Shown one piece after another: positions 14,901 through 29,900 of a stretch of 64,000 nt of DNA. Within the stretch, counting starts at the first letter, position 1. The number at the start of each line of letters is the position of its first letter. The translations under genes and the position numbers were made by a program. The stretch comes from Cyclina sinensis (Eukaryota > Mollusca > Bivalvia > Venerida > Veneridae): the NCBI GenBank assembly GCA_012932295.1, contig JAAONU010000001.1, positions 32,271,449-32,335,448 on the forward strand, given 5' to 3'. The notes under the pieces were generated by a model. The model saw only the letters and a list, made by a program, of their open reading frames with translations. It had not been told where the DNA came from and did no database searches.

Positions 14901-17900
14901 TTTTCAAATTCAGCCAGCAGTATCTAGGTGCCTGGATCCAAGCAGTCTACAGTAATTGATTTGAAACCCTTTTTGCTTTTTAAGGTCACTGTGATTTTGG
15001 CTTTTGACCTTGTAATCTGAAAAACTACAGGGGTCATCTACTGGTCATGACCAACCTACATACCAAGTTTGAGGAAGGTGGATCCAAGGGTTCTCTAGAA
15101 ATTGATTGGAAATGAAGTGTCTATCGACAGACCAACATTTGCAAAACAATATACCACCTCATATATCATCTTCGATGGGGAGCATAAAAAACACAAACCA
15201 CAAACTCCAGTATTGCCCTAAAAAATTGAATCCTTAGTTTCTTGTTTTCATATTTTAATCCTGAGCTAAAGCTATATAGGTTATGTGAAACTGTTGCACT
15301 ATTTCTGTTGTTGGTAATTATCTTACAAAAAGTACCCTGAATTTTCATAAATACTGTTAACACTATGGCTAACTGTCTTCCACTATTGCTACAAAACCCT
15401 GGCCAATCAGAAACAAGTAAACAAACATGGTCAAACAGGAAAAAGTAAACAAACATTAGTCAAAGCAAATCAAGCTGACATAATTGTATGTTCACAAACA
15501 TATTCAAAATATTTTGGCTTTCTGTGTGAATCAGAAAACATAATGTAGGTACTTTATTGACTTACTCTGCTGCCTCTGGGAATGTTAAGCCATTAAAAGA
15601 GCTAGACAGGAACTCTGTGTACATTTCCATAGCTGTGCCTCTCATGTAGTCATTCTGCCACTGCTGTATGTCGGCAGACTGAAATACCATTTATACACTG
15701 TTAACATGTTCGGTAGAATGCCAGTAAGATCTATACTTTGAAATTATTAAGGCACAAAAATGACTCATCTGTTTACATTTGGACTTAATGTGGTTAACAT
15801 TATTGCCAACTTATTTCAAAATCCCTTGATACCAGACAATGTTATAGCCCTGAAACAAATCATACCAACCAACCAACAGACATGGTGATTCCTAAATACC
15901 CACAAAACTTTGTTCTTGGGAGCATAATTAGAGAACAGCAGCCTTTTTAGTAATGACATAATGAAATAGTAATAAACTGTTAATATATTTTCTTTAAAAA
16001 AAAGCATGATTTCAACAAAATATACAAAAATTATCCTCTATTCGCTTCAAAATTATATTTTGAGTAAAACATTTGCTTATGGGATTATATGAAACAACTT
16101 CAGCTGATAGTTCTCAGAAGCCTCAGCCACATAATACTAGAATTATTAATAATGACACTAGCGATACGTGAAGAAAGAGTTAAGCTGTGTAGACTTACTG
16201 GCTTGTATGACCTCATGGTAAACAGGTTTGCCATCAATGTTGAGAAGCCTGGTGCCAAACAGCTTTGAGCAATAAAACCAAGCTTGAGTTCTGCTATACA
16301 CACTGCATCATCACCACGCTTCCAGTCCCAACTTGGAATGTTCAGTAAATATGCCTACAGAAAGCCATAATGCATATCATATAAATAAAATGTTTTTGAA
16401 ATTCTTTTAAATAAGTAATTATTCTACAGTCATAAAGTACAGAAGTTAAGGTAGTCAGATATATTGCAGTTTTCTTGTAAGTTAACTTTTAAGAACAATA
16501 TTCTTTGATTTCTCCTGTCTCTGGTTAATTCTGTATCATGAAAGATCTTAAATTGAAATAATGCCATAAAATAAATATGCATGAGCTTTATTCTCTCAGG
16601 GAATCAAATCATTTAATATGGAAACCTTAGTGAGAATAAACTAATGAAAAATCTTTTAATTCTATTTCAATAAATTTTGTCTAGAAATCTTTGAAATTTT
16701 TCTCTATTTAGCATCTACCTCTGATCTTATCTATGTCACTATACACTGTCTTGTACTCAAACTCAAAGGAGAGTTACTTCCCCTACCCTATCGTATCAGT
16801 TACCACTTATTTTGGCAAAGAACAAGCCAGCCATACTGTATTTTAGTATTTTCATTTTTATTTCTTCACACTGAAAGTGTTCTTACTATAAGCATATGAT
16901 ATGGTTACTGTTAAATGACTGTAGTGATACTGACACCATTGTGAAAATAACCCTAACAAGCTGTTTGAAATTCTGTTACAGCAGTTTAAAAAGCTGTAAA
17001 ATAAACAATCAACAGATTGTCCCCATGATAATCACATTGTTTTCTTTTTTGTTTAACAAATTGCAAGTTTTGTATACTTTACCTTATTGTGGTATTGTAA
17101 AAGCTGAACTATAACTTTGATATCAGCATGGTAGTTTTTTATGGAAATCACCCGCATAATATTGGAGGCATCTTCTTGATCAGGATCATCACAATATTTG
17201 TTTGCTAACACAAGACATGCATGTGCATCTTTGATCTGAAAGAAAGGTGCAACAACTGCAATTACAGCTCTATAATTTACTTACTGCAGTTAATTCATGC
17301 TTGACATTATTATAGACAGTTTCAGTCTGTACACTGTGTTGCCAATGCAGATAGGGTACTGCCTGCACTGGGGTGTGGGAACTGGTCGACTTGGCACTCA
17401 CTTATGCGCCAAACTTGAAACAACCCATGGTGGATGTGACAATGCCACTTTGAACAGAGCTGACTGAAACAACCCATGGTGAATGTGACAATGCATCTTT
17501 TGACCCAGCTGACTAAAACTGAACACCAAATCCACTGTAAATATTTCTATCAACATGTAAATTTCATGCATCTGACATATTCATGTCATCAAAATTTTCT
17601 ATGCCGACTTCATGCTGTGTACAATTTTTTTTCCTTGCCTAAATATATTTGATGAGATTTCATTCAGCTGTTTACTACTCTGACTACACAAAATTTGACA
17701 TTTACCTTATTATTGAGGTTTTATGTTTTGTTATTAAAACAAAGAAACTTGTTTAAGGTGAATTGGCCAGTCAGTTCCTCATCCTTCCTTTGGAGACGTT
17801 TATACATCTCTGTTAAACTATCCAGTAATCAGTCATCTGTAGTAGTCAGCACAAGTTATAAGAACACTCCTCTACATAAAATCAATAAGTTTAAACTGAT

Positions 17901-20900
17901 CAAACTATAGAATGGAAAACCCATGACAACCAAGCTAGAACCTGTGCAACCTTTGCTAAGATTTGAGAAAAATAGTGTTGAAGAAAGACTTGGCTTCTTT
18001 ATTTGTTACTTCTTTCTAGATGACAGCTACTTACAATTATTACAATTTCAATTCAATTTACTGCAAGGAAAATACTGCATGATTTAAGATTGAAATTGTA
18101 ATTCTGAAAATGAATTTGCATGTGCAGATATTGTGGAAGGTATTTAAATGCTTCATTTAGCTGTACTGTCATAAAAGTTCAAACAGATAGGAAACAGCTG
18201 TCATTTCAATCCTCTTTTACTTCAAAACCTTAACTTAGACATCTGTGAGATCACAAAAATGAGGTCTTTTTTATCTGATCAACAATGAGTTTAAAAGTAT
18301 ACTGACGGAAAAATATAACTGTGCACACTAAAATACTTAATATCTTTTATTAGGTATAAAATTATTTTAGCAGATTTCTTTTGTGTAATTCACAAGGTAA
18401 TCTTGTTTCAATAATACTGCTTTTCGCGAGTTGCACGTGCAAAATTTATAGCCCGTAACGGTCGCGCTTTTTATGTGTTTCTTTATGTTAACATCCTCGT
18501 ACATGCTGTTTCGAGTTATTTTAACCGTCAAATTATAGTGAGCTACCCAGCAGTTCAGAAAAACACCTTAATTTGGATTTTAAGTCTTTGAAGACAATGC
18601 CACGCATCTCAGAAAATGATCGCCTACGTGCCGTCGGTATGCTCCAAGCAGGCATTGCTCAAAATGCGGTTGCGCAGCGTTTTGGTGTTCACCGAAACAC
18701 CATATCAGCACTTTGGCGACGATTTCAGCAACGTGGCAACGTCCGTGATCTACCACATCCAGGGCGTCCACGTGTGACGTCAATCCGTCAAGACAATTAT
18801 ATCCGGCTTACACACCTACGGAATCAATTTCAACCGGCCACATTAACAGCACGAACAATTCCTGGCTTGAGACCTATCAGTGGACGAACTGTTAGAAACC
18901 GATTAAGAGAGCACAGCATTACTCCACGACGTCCTGCGATACGTCCTACTCTTCTCTTACGTCATCGACAACGTCGACGTCAGTGGTGCAGACAGTATCT
19001 AAGGCTTCCAAGAGCATATTGGAATAATGTTCTGTTTACTGACGAGTCGCGGTTTCACTTAGAAAGTTCGGACGGACGAGTTCGTGTATACAGGCGTCGC
19101 GGAGAACGTTACTTGGATCCCTGTGTTTTTCAACGTCAACGTTTTGGTGGTGGTGGGTCGATAATGGTTTGGGGAGGTATCTCATCTCAAGGCAGGACCC
19201 AGCTTGTAATTGTCCGTGGCAATTTAACGGGTGTTCGTTACAGAGATGAGATTGTCATACCCCACGTGCTGCCATTTCTTCAACGTCAAGGGCGTAACAT
19301 GACGTTTCAACAAGACAACGCTCGGCCACATGTAGCACGTGTAGTTACCGGGTTTCTGGCTCAGCAAAACGTGAGTGTCTTACCCTGGCCCGCTGTTTCA
19401 CCAGATCTTTCACCAATTGAGCACGTTTGGGATGAGATGAAGAGACGCCTCCGTCAAAGACGTAACCAACCTCTCACGCTGGACCAACTAGCGCAGACAT
19501 TGGTCAACATCTGGAACACCATTCCACAGGCAGTTATCGCCAACTTAGTTGCCTCTATGCCTCGTCGCTGCCGTGCTTGCTTGAACGCCAATGGAGGCCA
19601 CACACGATACTGACCTTGTGAAATCAGATTTCATACCTGTCAACTTCTGCGCCTTGTTACTGTAAAAATTGTTTTACATGATGAAGTGTTTGTATTGATT
19701 GTTAGAAATAAAACGTTGATTGGCTAATTTGCAAAGTTTTATGTTACTATTCCTAATATTAAAAAAAATTCTATACCTTGAAGTATGCACAGTTATATTT
19801 TTCCGTCAGTATATATTACATGAATACTTCATTTCTATTTATGTTTTCAGTTCATTAACTTTTACCTTTCTGCAAATATTCATTTGATAACAATATGTCT
19901 ATTATATACTGTATACAACTGGTGAAGCAATACTTGAACACAAACTGACAACAAATTCAACAGAAAAGACAAAAAAGGACAGGCTGTTTTACACTAACAG
20001 CTATAATCTAGTTGCTGAAAATCACTTCATTGTTATAACTTTATGATACATTTCAAATGTTAATTACTGATACTTTAATTCACACTGCTGTGAAAGCAAT
20101 TAATTGCCTGCAAACAGAATGTAAGATTTTCTTCAAGTGTTGGATTTTTATACAGACATGGAGTAATCAAATACAGTAATCATTCGATTATTAATTGATT
20201 ACAGGAACAGTGTGTAATCAGAAATAATCAATTACTGACTCAAGTTTGATTACATGTAGTAGTATTTATTCAATTACAGCACAAAATTTGACTCTAATCA
20301 TGATTATTTTCTGATTACTTTTTGATTACTTTTTATTCAGTATCCAATGTACAAAAGAAAATTATACTTTAAAAGAAAAAAAAAGAAAAAAATGATTATG
20401 AATATAATTTTGAGTCAGTGTTTCATTAAAAATTATAACACAAATAACTCAGCTATCTATTGTTTTTCTTATCGAGTCTGCATGATGAGATCACCTTTAT
20501 AATGTAACAAGATTGAATACTTTTTGAAAAAGATCTGTATCAATTATTGTGTAATGTGCATAAATATTTTCCCAATATAATACAAAAGGACTCTCCACAA
20601 TAATGTCCCCTGCTACAAGGTGTGATCTCACCTACACAGGCCATTCAATTTACTGCCCAAGGTGAAATGTTAAACAAAAGGCTAGTATCAGTATAAACTG
20701 GAACAGTTTGAGATATAATATTGTAAGGCCAAAGATCAATGTATTAATAACCAAGTCTCCATAAGTATGAATAAATGATAGTCACATTTGTGAGATGATT
20801 TTGAGCTGATTTTGTTGAGTTGTTCACAAAACCAATATAAAGGAAAACTTGTTAACAGTGCAATCAGTAGATTTGACAGAAGTAGAAGAAAATGTCAAAC

Positions 20901-23900
20901 TGGGTTTTACAACTTTTGAAATTCCTGAAGGTTCGCAAGGAAATGTTAAGGCCAAATGCAAATTATGTCCACAAATTATATCAGTGCCTTTAAAAAGGAT
21001 GAAAGCTATTTCATATTAATTTTGCGAATTTACTAGAAACAGACTTTGTTTAGATAGATATGATTGATTAAACAACATTTGAAGTAATGTTTACTTAGAA
21101 TAAGTTGTAATGTACACTCATTTAACAGAAAGTTGAATAAAAAGTAACACTCTTTGTTATTTTGCTAAAAGTAATCAAAAGTAATCATGATTACTTTGTC
21201 AAAGTAATTATAATTAATCAATTACTGAGATAAAATCAGAGTAATTAATTGTAATTGTAATCAAGATGTTTTTGAGTAATTGTAATTCAATCAATTACAG
21301 TCCAATGTAATCAGCCCCATGTCTGTTTTTATAGCATAATTCTGCTCAGTTTTTTCTGGGCTAATTATATCTTCATCTTTCACCTACATTTTTTTGTTAC
21401 CATTAAGTCTATACTAGCAAAACATAAACTGAAGAGAAATGAATGCCAGGGGAAACTTAAGAGGCATCTTCTGATATTTTTAGAAAATAATGTAGGTAAA
21501 AGCAGGAAACATATTCAGGTATTTATGACTAGCTGAAAAACAAGGTTGCTTGCAAAATGAAAATGCTGTTTCTGCAAATGCCACAACTGGCCTTGACCTG
21601 GACTGTCCTGTAAAATAAACACAACTGGACATGACCAGGACCACCCTGTTAAATGGACACAACTGGCCCTGACCTGGACTGTCCAGTAAAATAGTCACAA
21701 CAGGACATGACCTGGACTGTTCTGTAAAATGGACAGAACTGGACATGACCTTCTCACCTGTTCTTGCCTATACACATGACCAAATAAGTATCCTATTTTG
21801 AATACTTTTTCTGGACACTTAAACTATGCAAATAGACAAACAATTTCATAGAACAGATTTCCTAGTTACAACTGAGTTAGATCAATCCGATATCTCTAGA
21901 TCAATAAAATACTTTTAACAATAAGCAAATGACACAGGCTAGTATTACTATCAAATCAGGCTTTGAAAACATACACCTAGCCATTACTATGTCATGTTGT
22001 TATTAGATGCATCTGTTACCTGACAACACATATTGTAACATTGCTTCCTAGAACTTAGGACAAAAATAATCTTCCAAATACTGACCTACAGACACTGTAT
22101 TTTAAGTACAATACATATTCTCTGCCTTTTAACTTTGACATTACTTTGTGTTATATTGACAAAGCAATTTTGTGCTTTTTACTGTCAGTAACCATATTTA
22201 CATAAGCCATTGTTTCCAGATGAACAAAAGTTAGAACAATTCCAAGCTTTTGTATGTAAATCAAACAGAAAGGCGAAATTGTATGTTTACTGGTGGGTCT
22301 CATAGACTACCATTGTGTTACATGGTCTTACATTCCAGAAAGCCTTTTATACATCTGTATGAATAATCAATGAGAACAATCTCTCATGCACACTAACTTC
22401 AGATCAATTAACATCAAAACTGAATTATTTCAAATGCTTGAAAATATGATACATATGAATAATTCATAGTGAACTTATGCTTTCATTATGGCATGTAATC
22501 GAGAAGTACAAATGGTTTATGTTCACTGAAAAGGTCTGTTGCACATCAACACTGCCACTGCATTTATAGCATAGTAACTGTCTATAGGATACCGACAAAC
22601 AATAAAGTTGATCTGTCACAAAAACATAATAGATATGTTCCAGATCTGTTGGTCTGTCACAAAAACATATTAATATATTACCTTGACTCGTTCCAGGTCA
22701 TTAGCATCCATGACAGTGCCTTGGAAAAATTCTACCTGGGTAAAATGTCTCTTGAACAACCCCTCAAGTTCCAAGTCAGGTAAAGTTCTGAAATAAAATA
22801 ATGAGAAAATGTACACATAAAATCTTTAGACTTAGTCTAACTGGGTGAGAAATCTCCAAACCACAATGACACAGTTACTGAATGAAAGGATTTTTACATT
22901 GTACATGGCTGCCTGATGCAATTCCAATCTTGTGTCTTTCATCACAGCCCAGATATAGCATCTAGCTCTATTTGAGAATGACAAAATCACCATCTATAAT
23001 CACAAGAAACTATTCTTATATTTCTTTCATAACTAGACGAAGAATTGACCTGAAACAATTGTGGCTACAGAAGGCTATAGTATCTGTACATTTGTCAGAA
23101 AGATATTACTAGGTGGCCAGGATAATGCATCAAATGCATTGTATCCAGAATCTCTTCTGTATAACCATTAACATTTAATACAGATTAATCTAATTTGATT
23201 TAATCAATGTCTATTTCACAGTGGCATTGTCTTCATAGAACAAGATGTAAGCCTAATGCTATGATTAACTTTTGTTATCATGGTAAACTGATTACTAGAA
23301 ATATGATATCAATGGTTCAAAGGTCACCAGCTATATTTTAATCAACCTAACTCAAACAAATATGATAAAGGTCCACAAATGGAATATTTCTGTGAAATTA
23401 CTTTGAAACTTTGCCAGGGGTTTCTGAAGAGAAGATACAGTGTCATTATAGTGAAAACTTGCCCAACTTCTGTCAAGGTTTTTTAATGAACCAAATTAAC
23501 ATGGCTTCAAGGGATTTCATAAAAGGCCACCACAGAAACATTTCTGTGAAATTATTTTGAAATTGAGCCAAAGGCTTCTGAGGAGAAAATTTTTCATTTT
23601 TTTTCTATGTAGATTGTATACTGAAAAGTTGTCTTGCCCCCATCAGGAAAATTATTTTAAAAACCAACATTACTCAAAGGAATTTGATAAAAGCCAAACT
23701 AAGGAGCATTTGAGAGAAATTATTTTGAAACTCTGCAAGTGATTTCCAAGATTTCTAAATAGTTGCATGTATACTGAAAAGTTGCACTGCCACATGAGCC
23801 AAGTTATTTTTTTTATAAACCAACATGGTGTGCACGAATTTAATTAAGGGCCACATAAGAAACATTTTTGTAAAATTATTTTGAAATTGTGCCAGCAGTT

Positions 23901-26900
23901 TCTGAGGAAAAGACTTTCAAGTTTTCTATAAAGTCATACAGTGAAAACAGGTCCCACCCTCTGTAGGTCTTGTTTTTTAAGGGACCAAAATGTCATGAAG
24001 GAATTTGATAAAGGGCCACCTGAGGAACGATTTTGTGAAATTATTTTGAAATTGGGCAGGGGGGTTTCTGAGGATAAGACTTTCAAAGTTTTTTGTTTTG
24101 TTGCCATGACAACCCGAGTTCTGAATGGGACAATTTCATTTTATGGAATTTGAATAAGGAGCAACTGAAAAACATTCCTGTTAAGATTGGTTAAAATTAG
24201 CCCAGAGATTTAGGAGATGTCATTTAAGGAAAATGTAGATGAGGACGTGTCACAGACAGTCACGTATCCTAACATATCATCCTTGAACTCTTCATGCTCA
24301 GGTGAGCTAAAAATATACAATGCAACATCTGAGATGCAAACACTTGAATGATACAATAAAAGTGGTTTTCTTTGCGAGTTTGTCAAACACAAGTGTATCT
24401 ATAAGAAGAGAACACTATAAAATTAATATGAACAAAATTTTTGTTTCTAGTGATGAAAAAAGAGTAGTAAGAATGGTATAATTTTTTTCACTTTGTTACT
24501 AGAAACAAAGAACTTATTATACATTTATACCTAACTTTGTAATTCTACTATCAACTTTCTTTAACTAATAAGAATAACTATATTCTATACAAGATATGTT
24601 ATTCTAATCATTCAGGTAAGCTCTTCCAATGAGAGAATATCAAACAAGAACTAGCATTTATATTATCAGTGTTAATCTCTGCAACTATTCACTTCAGTCA
24701 ATGTATCATTGTTGAAGTTACTCCAACAGATGTTGAACCATGCAAGAAAAAAAATCTAGCAACACAAAACTATCTTCATGGCTAGATCATGCATTGCTCT
24801 ACTGAGGGTGTTTACAGAACTGTTTAGTTCATTACAAACTAGAGAAATTGTCTGTTACTGACATCAAATTTTCATAATTTCAAAAGCTTGAAAACTGAAG
24901 CTTTTTCATGCTTAAAGATTAAATGAAAGTATTATTTCCATGAGTTCCATGATGTTTGTACAATATATTAAAAGAAAATGCTGTCCAAGCTATTCTGTAA
25001 TACTGTACTCCTGTGTCAGAGTTGGTCCCTTGGTTATTGACAGTTTAATCTCACACTTGTCAAATAATCATTTATCTTGTCAATTTCTAACTTTCTGTAG
25101 TATCCATGAACAGCATGTGAATAAGAGGAAGTTTCTGGTAAAGTATTCAGTTTGAAACAAAGAGGGGCATTTCTTATTCCGACATTAATCAATATTCACC
25201 CAAGATTTCAGTCCCTCTGAAGGGTAATGGTATAAGCTGCATTGTACTGGAACACAAAAGGTATAGGAGTGAGGTACCAACATAAACTCAATCAAAATAT
25301 AGATCCTTATAACAAAAATTGAAATTATACCTCATGCTTTCAAAATCAACAGAATTCTGCAATATCAAAGCACTTTTATAGAAATTGCAATGAAACTCAT
25401 ACAACCTCTGGTACTTTTTTTCAACACGAATGTATGGATAAGAGGCGGTCATGTGATTGTAACTAGAAAATCTGGTGTGTAGCATTAGAAGCTTTCGCTT
25501 CTAAAAACTTCTGATCTGTGATGAAACTATGTGGATAAACTATATTCATAAACACAAACAGACTGTAAGAAATGAAATGTGAATATAACAGGCTGCAAAC
25601 TGCCAGACAAACTGACCTTAAGGCTACCTGGCATTCCATATCACTTTACTGTTACCATATCAGTGAAGACATGAACATAATATAGCAGAATATTCCATCC
25701 ATGACAGACTGCTCAGTATCCAACTGACAGTACTGAAAGCAAGTACCTCACACAAAATAATACTTTCAGTTACTATCTTATTACTAAGTAACTTCTGAAT
25801 CAGAAAACTTACTTGTGGATGAAAACTATTTCTACATCAACATCTTCCCTGTCTTTATGAAGGAAGTCTTTGAGGAAATTGGATACAGAATCATACGTTA
25901 TGTGGCCACATACAACAATATGTCTGCAAATAGAATGTAAAATGTTCGCTGAAGGCACTCCTAAATCTCTCAGTATTGCAAGATTTAGTGCTTTATGACC
26001 AGTGTACTGATCTCTTATCCAAAAATACTTTCATGTGACAGGTTAAAACGTTTTATTGAATATTTCACCATCGAAAACTTTAAACAAACACTGAATAAAC
26101 AAAACTAAGGCTCTGACTGATGCTTTCAAACTTTCATTTACCGAGAATAAAAAGCAAGCAAATTTTAAAGAATTAACGAAAAATGATCAATAAAATTTCA
26201 TTATCTTCATGTTGTTCTTTTCTTTCCAAAGTAGATTCAGCACAAAAGCTTAACAGTCTGCATGGAGCCGTTAATAAATACTTACTTTTTCCCTCTTTCT
26301 TTTTTATAAGTGCCTCCATATTTCTGCTGCCGACCTATAATATCTGCAATTTCTGGAATCCAACTGGCAAACAGTCCCTACAAAATACAGTAGGTGCAAC
26401 ATAAAATATGCCTTCAGTTTTTGCAAAACATTGAAATGTAGCACTAAAAGTCAATTCAATAATATCACCATGCCTGTTGACACAGATGTATGCTCATGAT
26501 AAATACGAATTTGTCACTACAAACGATTATACTTATTTCAAGTAAGCATTCATGACTAAGGCATGCACTGACATTATTCAGTACAATAATCTCATTCTAT
26601 TCCTTGCAGTGCAAGCATTTAGAATGGATCAAGGGGCAATCCTTGCCTTACCATTCACCACCAGCATTAAGTATGGATCCAGAGTCCACCAGCACTAATT
26701 AAAGATCCAGAGTCCAATTTCACATCCTCCAATACCAGTATTAAGTATGGATCCAGGACTACCCTTCACTACCAATAAAAAGCACCCAACCAGCACAAAG
26801 ATTAGATCCAGGACCATAACTTGCCTCAATTTTCACTACCAGCAGCTAAATATGGATCCATGGCCTGGCCTTGCCTTGCCTGACCCTTTACTACTAGAAT

Positions 26901-29900
26901 CAAGTATGGATCCATGGTCCAGTATGCTTTGCAATGTCCTTCACTACCAGCAGCAGTGGTTTGTAAAGTCATGCATGATGTGAAAAAAAAAATTCTCGTC
27001 AAAAAAAATTCAACATTAGGCTTTGATCAATAATAGCATGAGTCTATGGCCAAGCCTCACTCTATCTGCCCTACAGGCACTAAGCATGGATTCAGATTGT
27101 AACCTTTTCATGTCCTACACAACACACAGGATAGCATGAATCTATGGCCAAGCCTCACCCTATCTGCACTACAAGCACTTAGCATGGATCCAGAGACTAA
27201 CCTTCTCCTTTCCTGCACAAAATACAGGTAGAATTAATCCCCTAGCTGGGTACTACCCACAAGAACTAAGCAGGGACAATGGTACCAACATAAACCTAGC
27301 CTGCACTACAGGCACTCAGCATCAATTAAGAGCTTGGCCTCTGCCTATCCTACAATACATGCACAAAGCATAAATAAATACGAATTTACATCAACATGGT
27401 ATTCAACACCTGGAGCACAGTAAGCTAAATACAGACACAATTAGACATCATTACATTCCCTTACCAGAAACTGTTATTAGACCTTTTCCACACTGTCATC
27501 ATATTATCATGATACATTTACAGTGTATCTCTATTTCGTACAAGTCTCATTAAAGCAATCAATGTCTAATTTTGATACAATCTTTTGTGTTTGTACATCC
27601 AATTAATGTGCACTATCAAACTTTAATCCTCTGCCAGGAACACATTGAAATCCATCTTCAATATGCATGAATTTTGTTGCTTAAAATCACATATTTTCAT
27701 GGTGCTCAAGTTATGACAAAGCCATAATTGATATAGATACTGATATTTTTCCTTTATATGCAAATGCCAGTCTACTGACAATGCTGGCATACAGAATAAT
27801 ATCAGTGCCAGTCTACTACAATGCTGGCACACAAAGTAACATCAGTGCCAGTCTACTTACAATGATGACATACAATATAGTATCAGTGCCAGTCTACTTA
27901 CAATGGTGACATACAAAATAATATCAGTGCCAGTCTACTTACAATGATGACATACAAAATAATATCAGTGCCAGATTACTTTATATGACTGATGACATAC
28001 ACAATAGTATCAGTGCCAGTCTACTTATAATGCTGGCATACAAAATAATATCAGTGCCAGTCTTCTTACAATGATGACATACAAAATAATATCAGTGCCA
28101 GATTACTTTAAATGACTGATGACATACACAATAATATCAGTGCCAGTCTACTTACAATGATGACATACAGAATAATATCAGTGCCAGTCTACTTACAATG
28201 GTGACATACACAATAATATCAGTGCCAGTCTACTTACTATGATGACATACAGAATAATATCAGTGCCAGTCTACTTACAATGATGACATACACAATAATA
28301 TCAGTGCCAGTCTACTTACAATGGTGACATACAAAATAATATCACTGCCAGTCTACTTACAATGATGACATACAAAATAATATCAGTGCCAGATTACTTT
28401 AAATGACTGATGACATACACAATAATATCAGTGCCAGTCTACTACAATGCTGGCACACAAAGTAACATCAGTGCCAGTCTACTTACAATAGTGACATACA
28501 GAATAATATCAGTGCCAGTCTACTTACAATGATGACATACACAATAATATCAGTGCCAGTCTACTTACAATGGTGACATACAAAATAATATCACTGCCAG
28601 TCTACTTACAATGATGACATACAAAATAATATCAGTGCCAGATTACTTTAAATGACTGATGACATACACAATAATATCAGTGCCAGTCTACTACAATGCT
28701 GGCACACAAAGTAACATCAGTGCCAGTCTACTTACAATAGTGACATACACAATAATATCAGTGCCAGTCTACTACAATGCTGGCACACAAAGTAACATCA
28801 GTGCCAGTCTACTTACAATAGTGACATACAAAATAATATCAGTGCCAGTCTACTTACAATGATGACATACAAAATAATATCAGTGCCAGATTACTTTAAA
28901 TGATTGATGACATACACAATAGTATCAGTGCTGGTCTACTTACAATGCTGGCACAGATGAAGATTACAATGAACATTCGACCTAGAACAGTAGTGGCATT
29001 GATATCTCCATATCCAACTGTTGACATGGTAACCACTAGGAAATACAAGCATTCCCAGTATGTGAGCGTGTTCTTGTTGTCGAAGTCATGGAAGAAATCC
29101 CCAGAATTTTCCAGCTAAAAATAGAAACAAAAGGACAATAATTAAATTACATCTCTCACCATAACTGAAAACATTCTTGTCAAAAATTTCATACTGAAAT
29201 AAGATGTTTTAGTTAAATGACATTGTTTTAAATTGTGTTACCGTTTAGCGCATACCTTCTTATAATTGTATAAATACAACCTCTGACAACTGTGTCAGGG
29301 AATTTATTCTTTGGCTTGGTGGTTTGAGTGTTGGTCTTTGATGCGCTAAGATCTCCCGCTCTGGGTTGTGTATTCTAAGATGCATTGCATCTTTCTGTAA
29401 TGGACTTTCATGTTCGTAAGAACTGAATGTAACTTTGTTCCAATCTCGAAACAGAGATCATCAAGACAATCATTCACAGGCTTTTCCTTTGACCTAGTGA
29501 CTTAGTTTTTGACCTTATATGACCCAGTTTTATGTAAAAAATCCGACCCTTAACTCGTTCTCATGTTAAGATTTTACTGATCTGAGGTAGAGATCGAAAC
29601 TTTTCCAAGATATCATCAAATTAAACATTTTGATCAAGTTTTATCACAAATCAGACCTGGAGATCTTGTCTTTGACCCCACATGAACTGGCATAAACACA
29701 TCATAGAAAATAACTAACATCTTTCATGAAGATCTGTCAAAAATGTGAACACTGGAGTGTTCACAAACTGAGCTTGAATTGGCTCCAAGCCACCCATTTT
29801 CAAACTTCCGGAATGCATCAGAACAAACATTCTGAGCAAGTTTAATAAAGATTAAGCTAAATTAAGTAGGTTCAAGGTTTTGCACTGATATGAGCAGCTG

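Noticed and set aside
28659..28862. ORF of repeated [17 protein letters not shown] on the plus strand
   Set aside because: Reading through the splice-donor minisatellite on the wrong strand.
27760..28943. CRISPR-like array
   Set aside because: Units are contiguous with no unique spacers, in eukaryotic intron; a minisatellite.
29311..29375. Second tRNA-like stretch
   Set aside because: A-box and B-box resemblance is too weak; at most a decayed SINE head.
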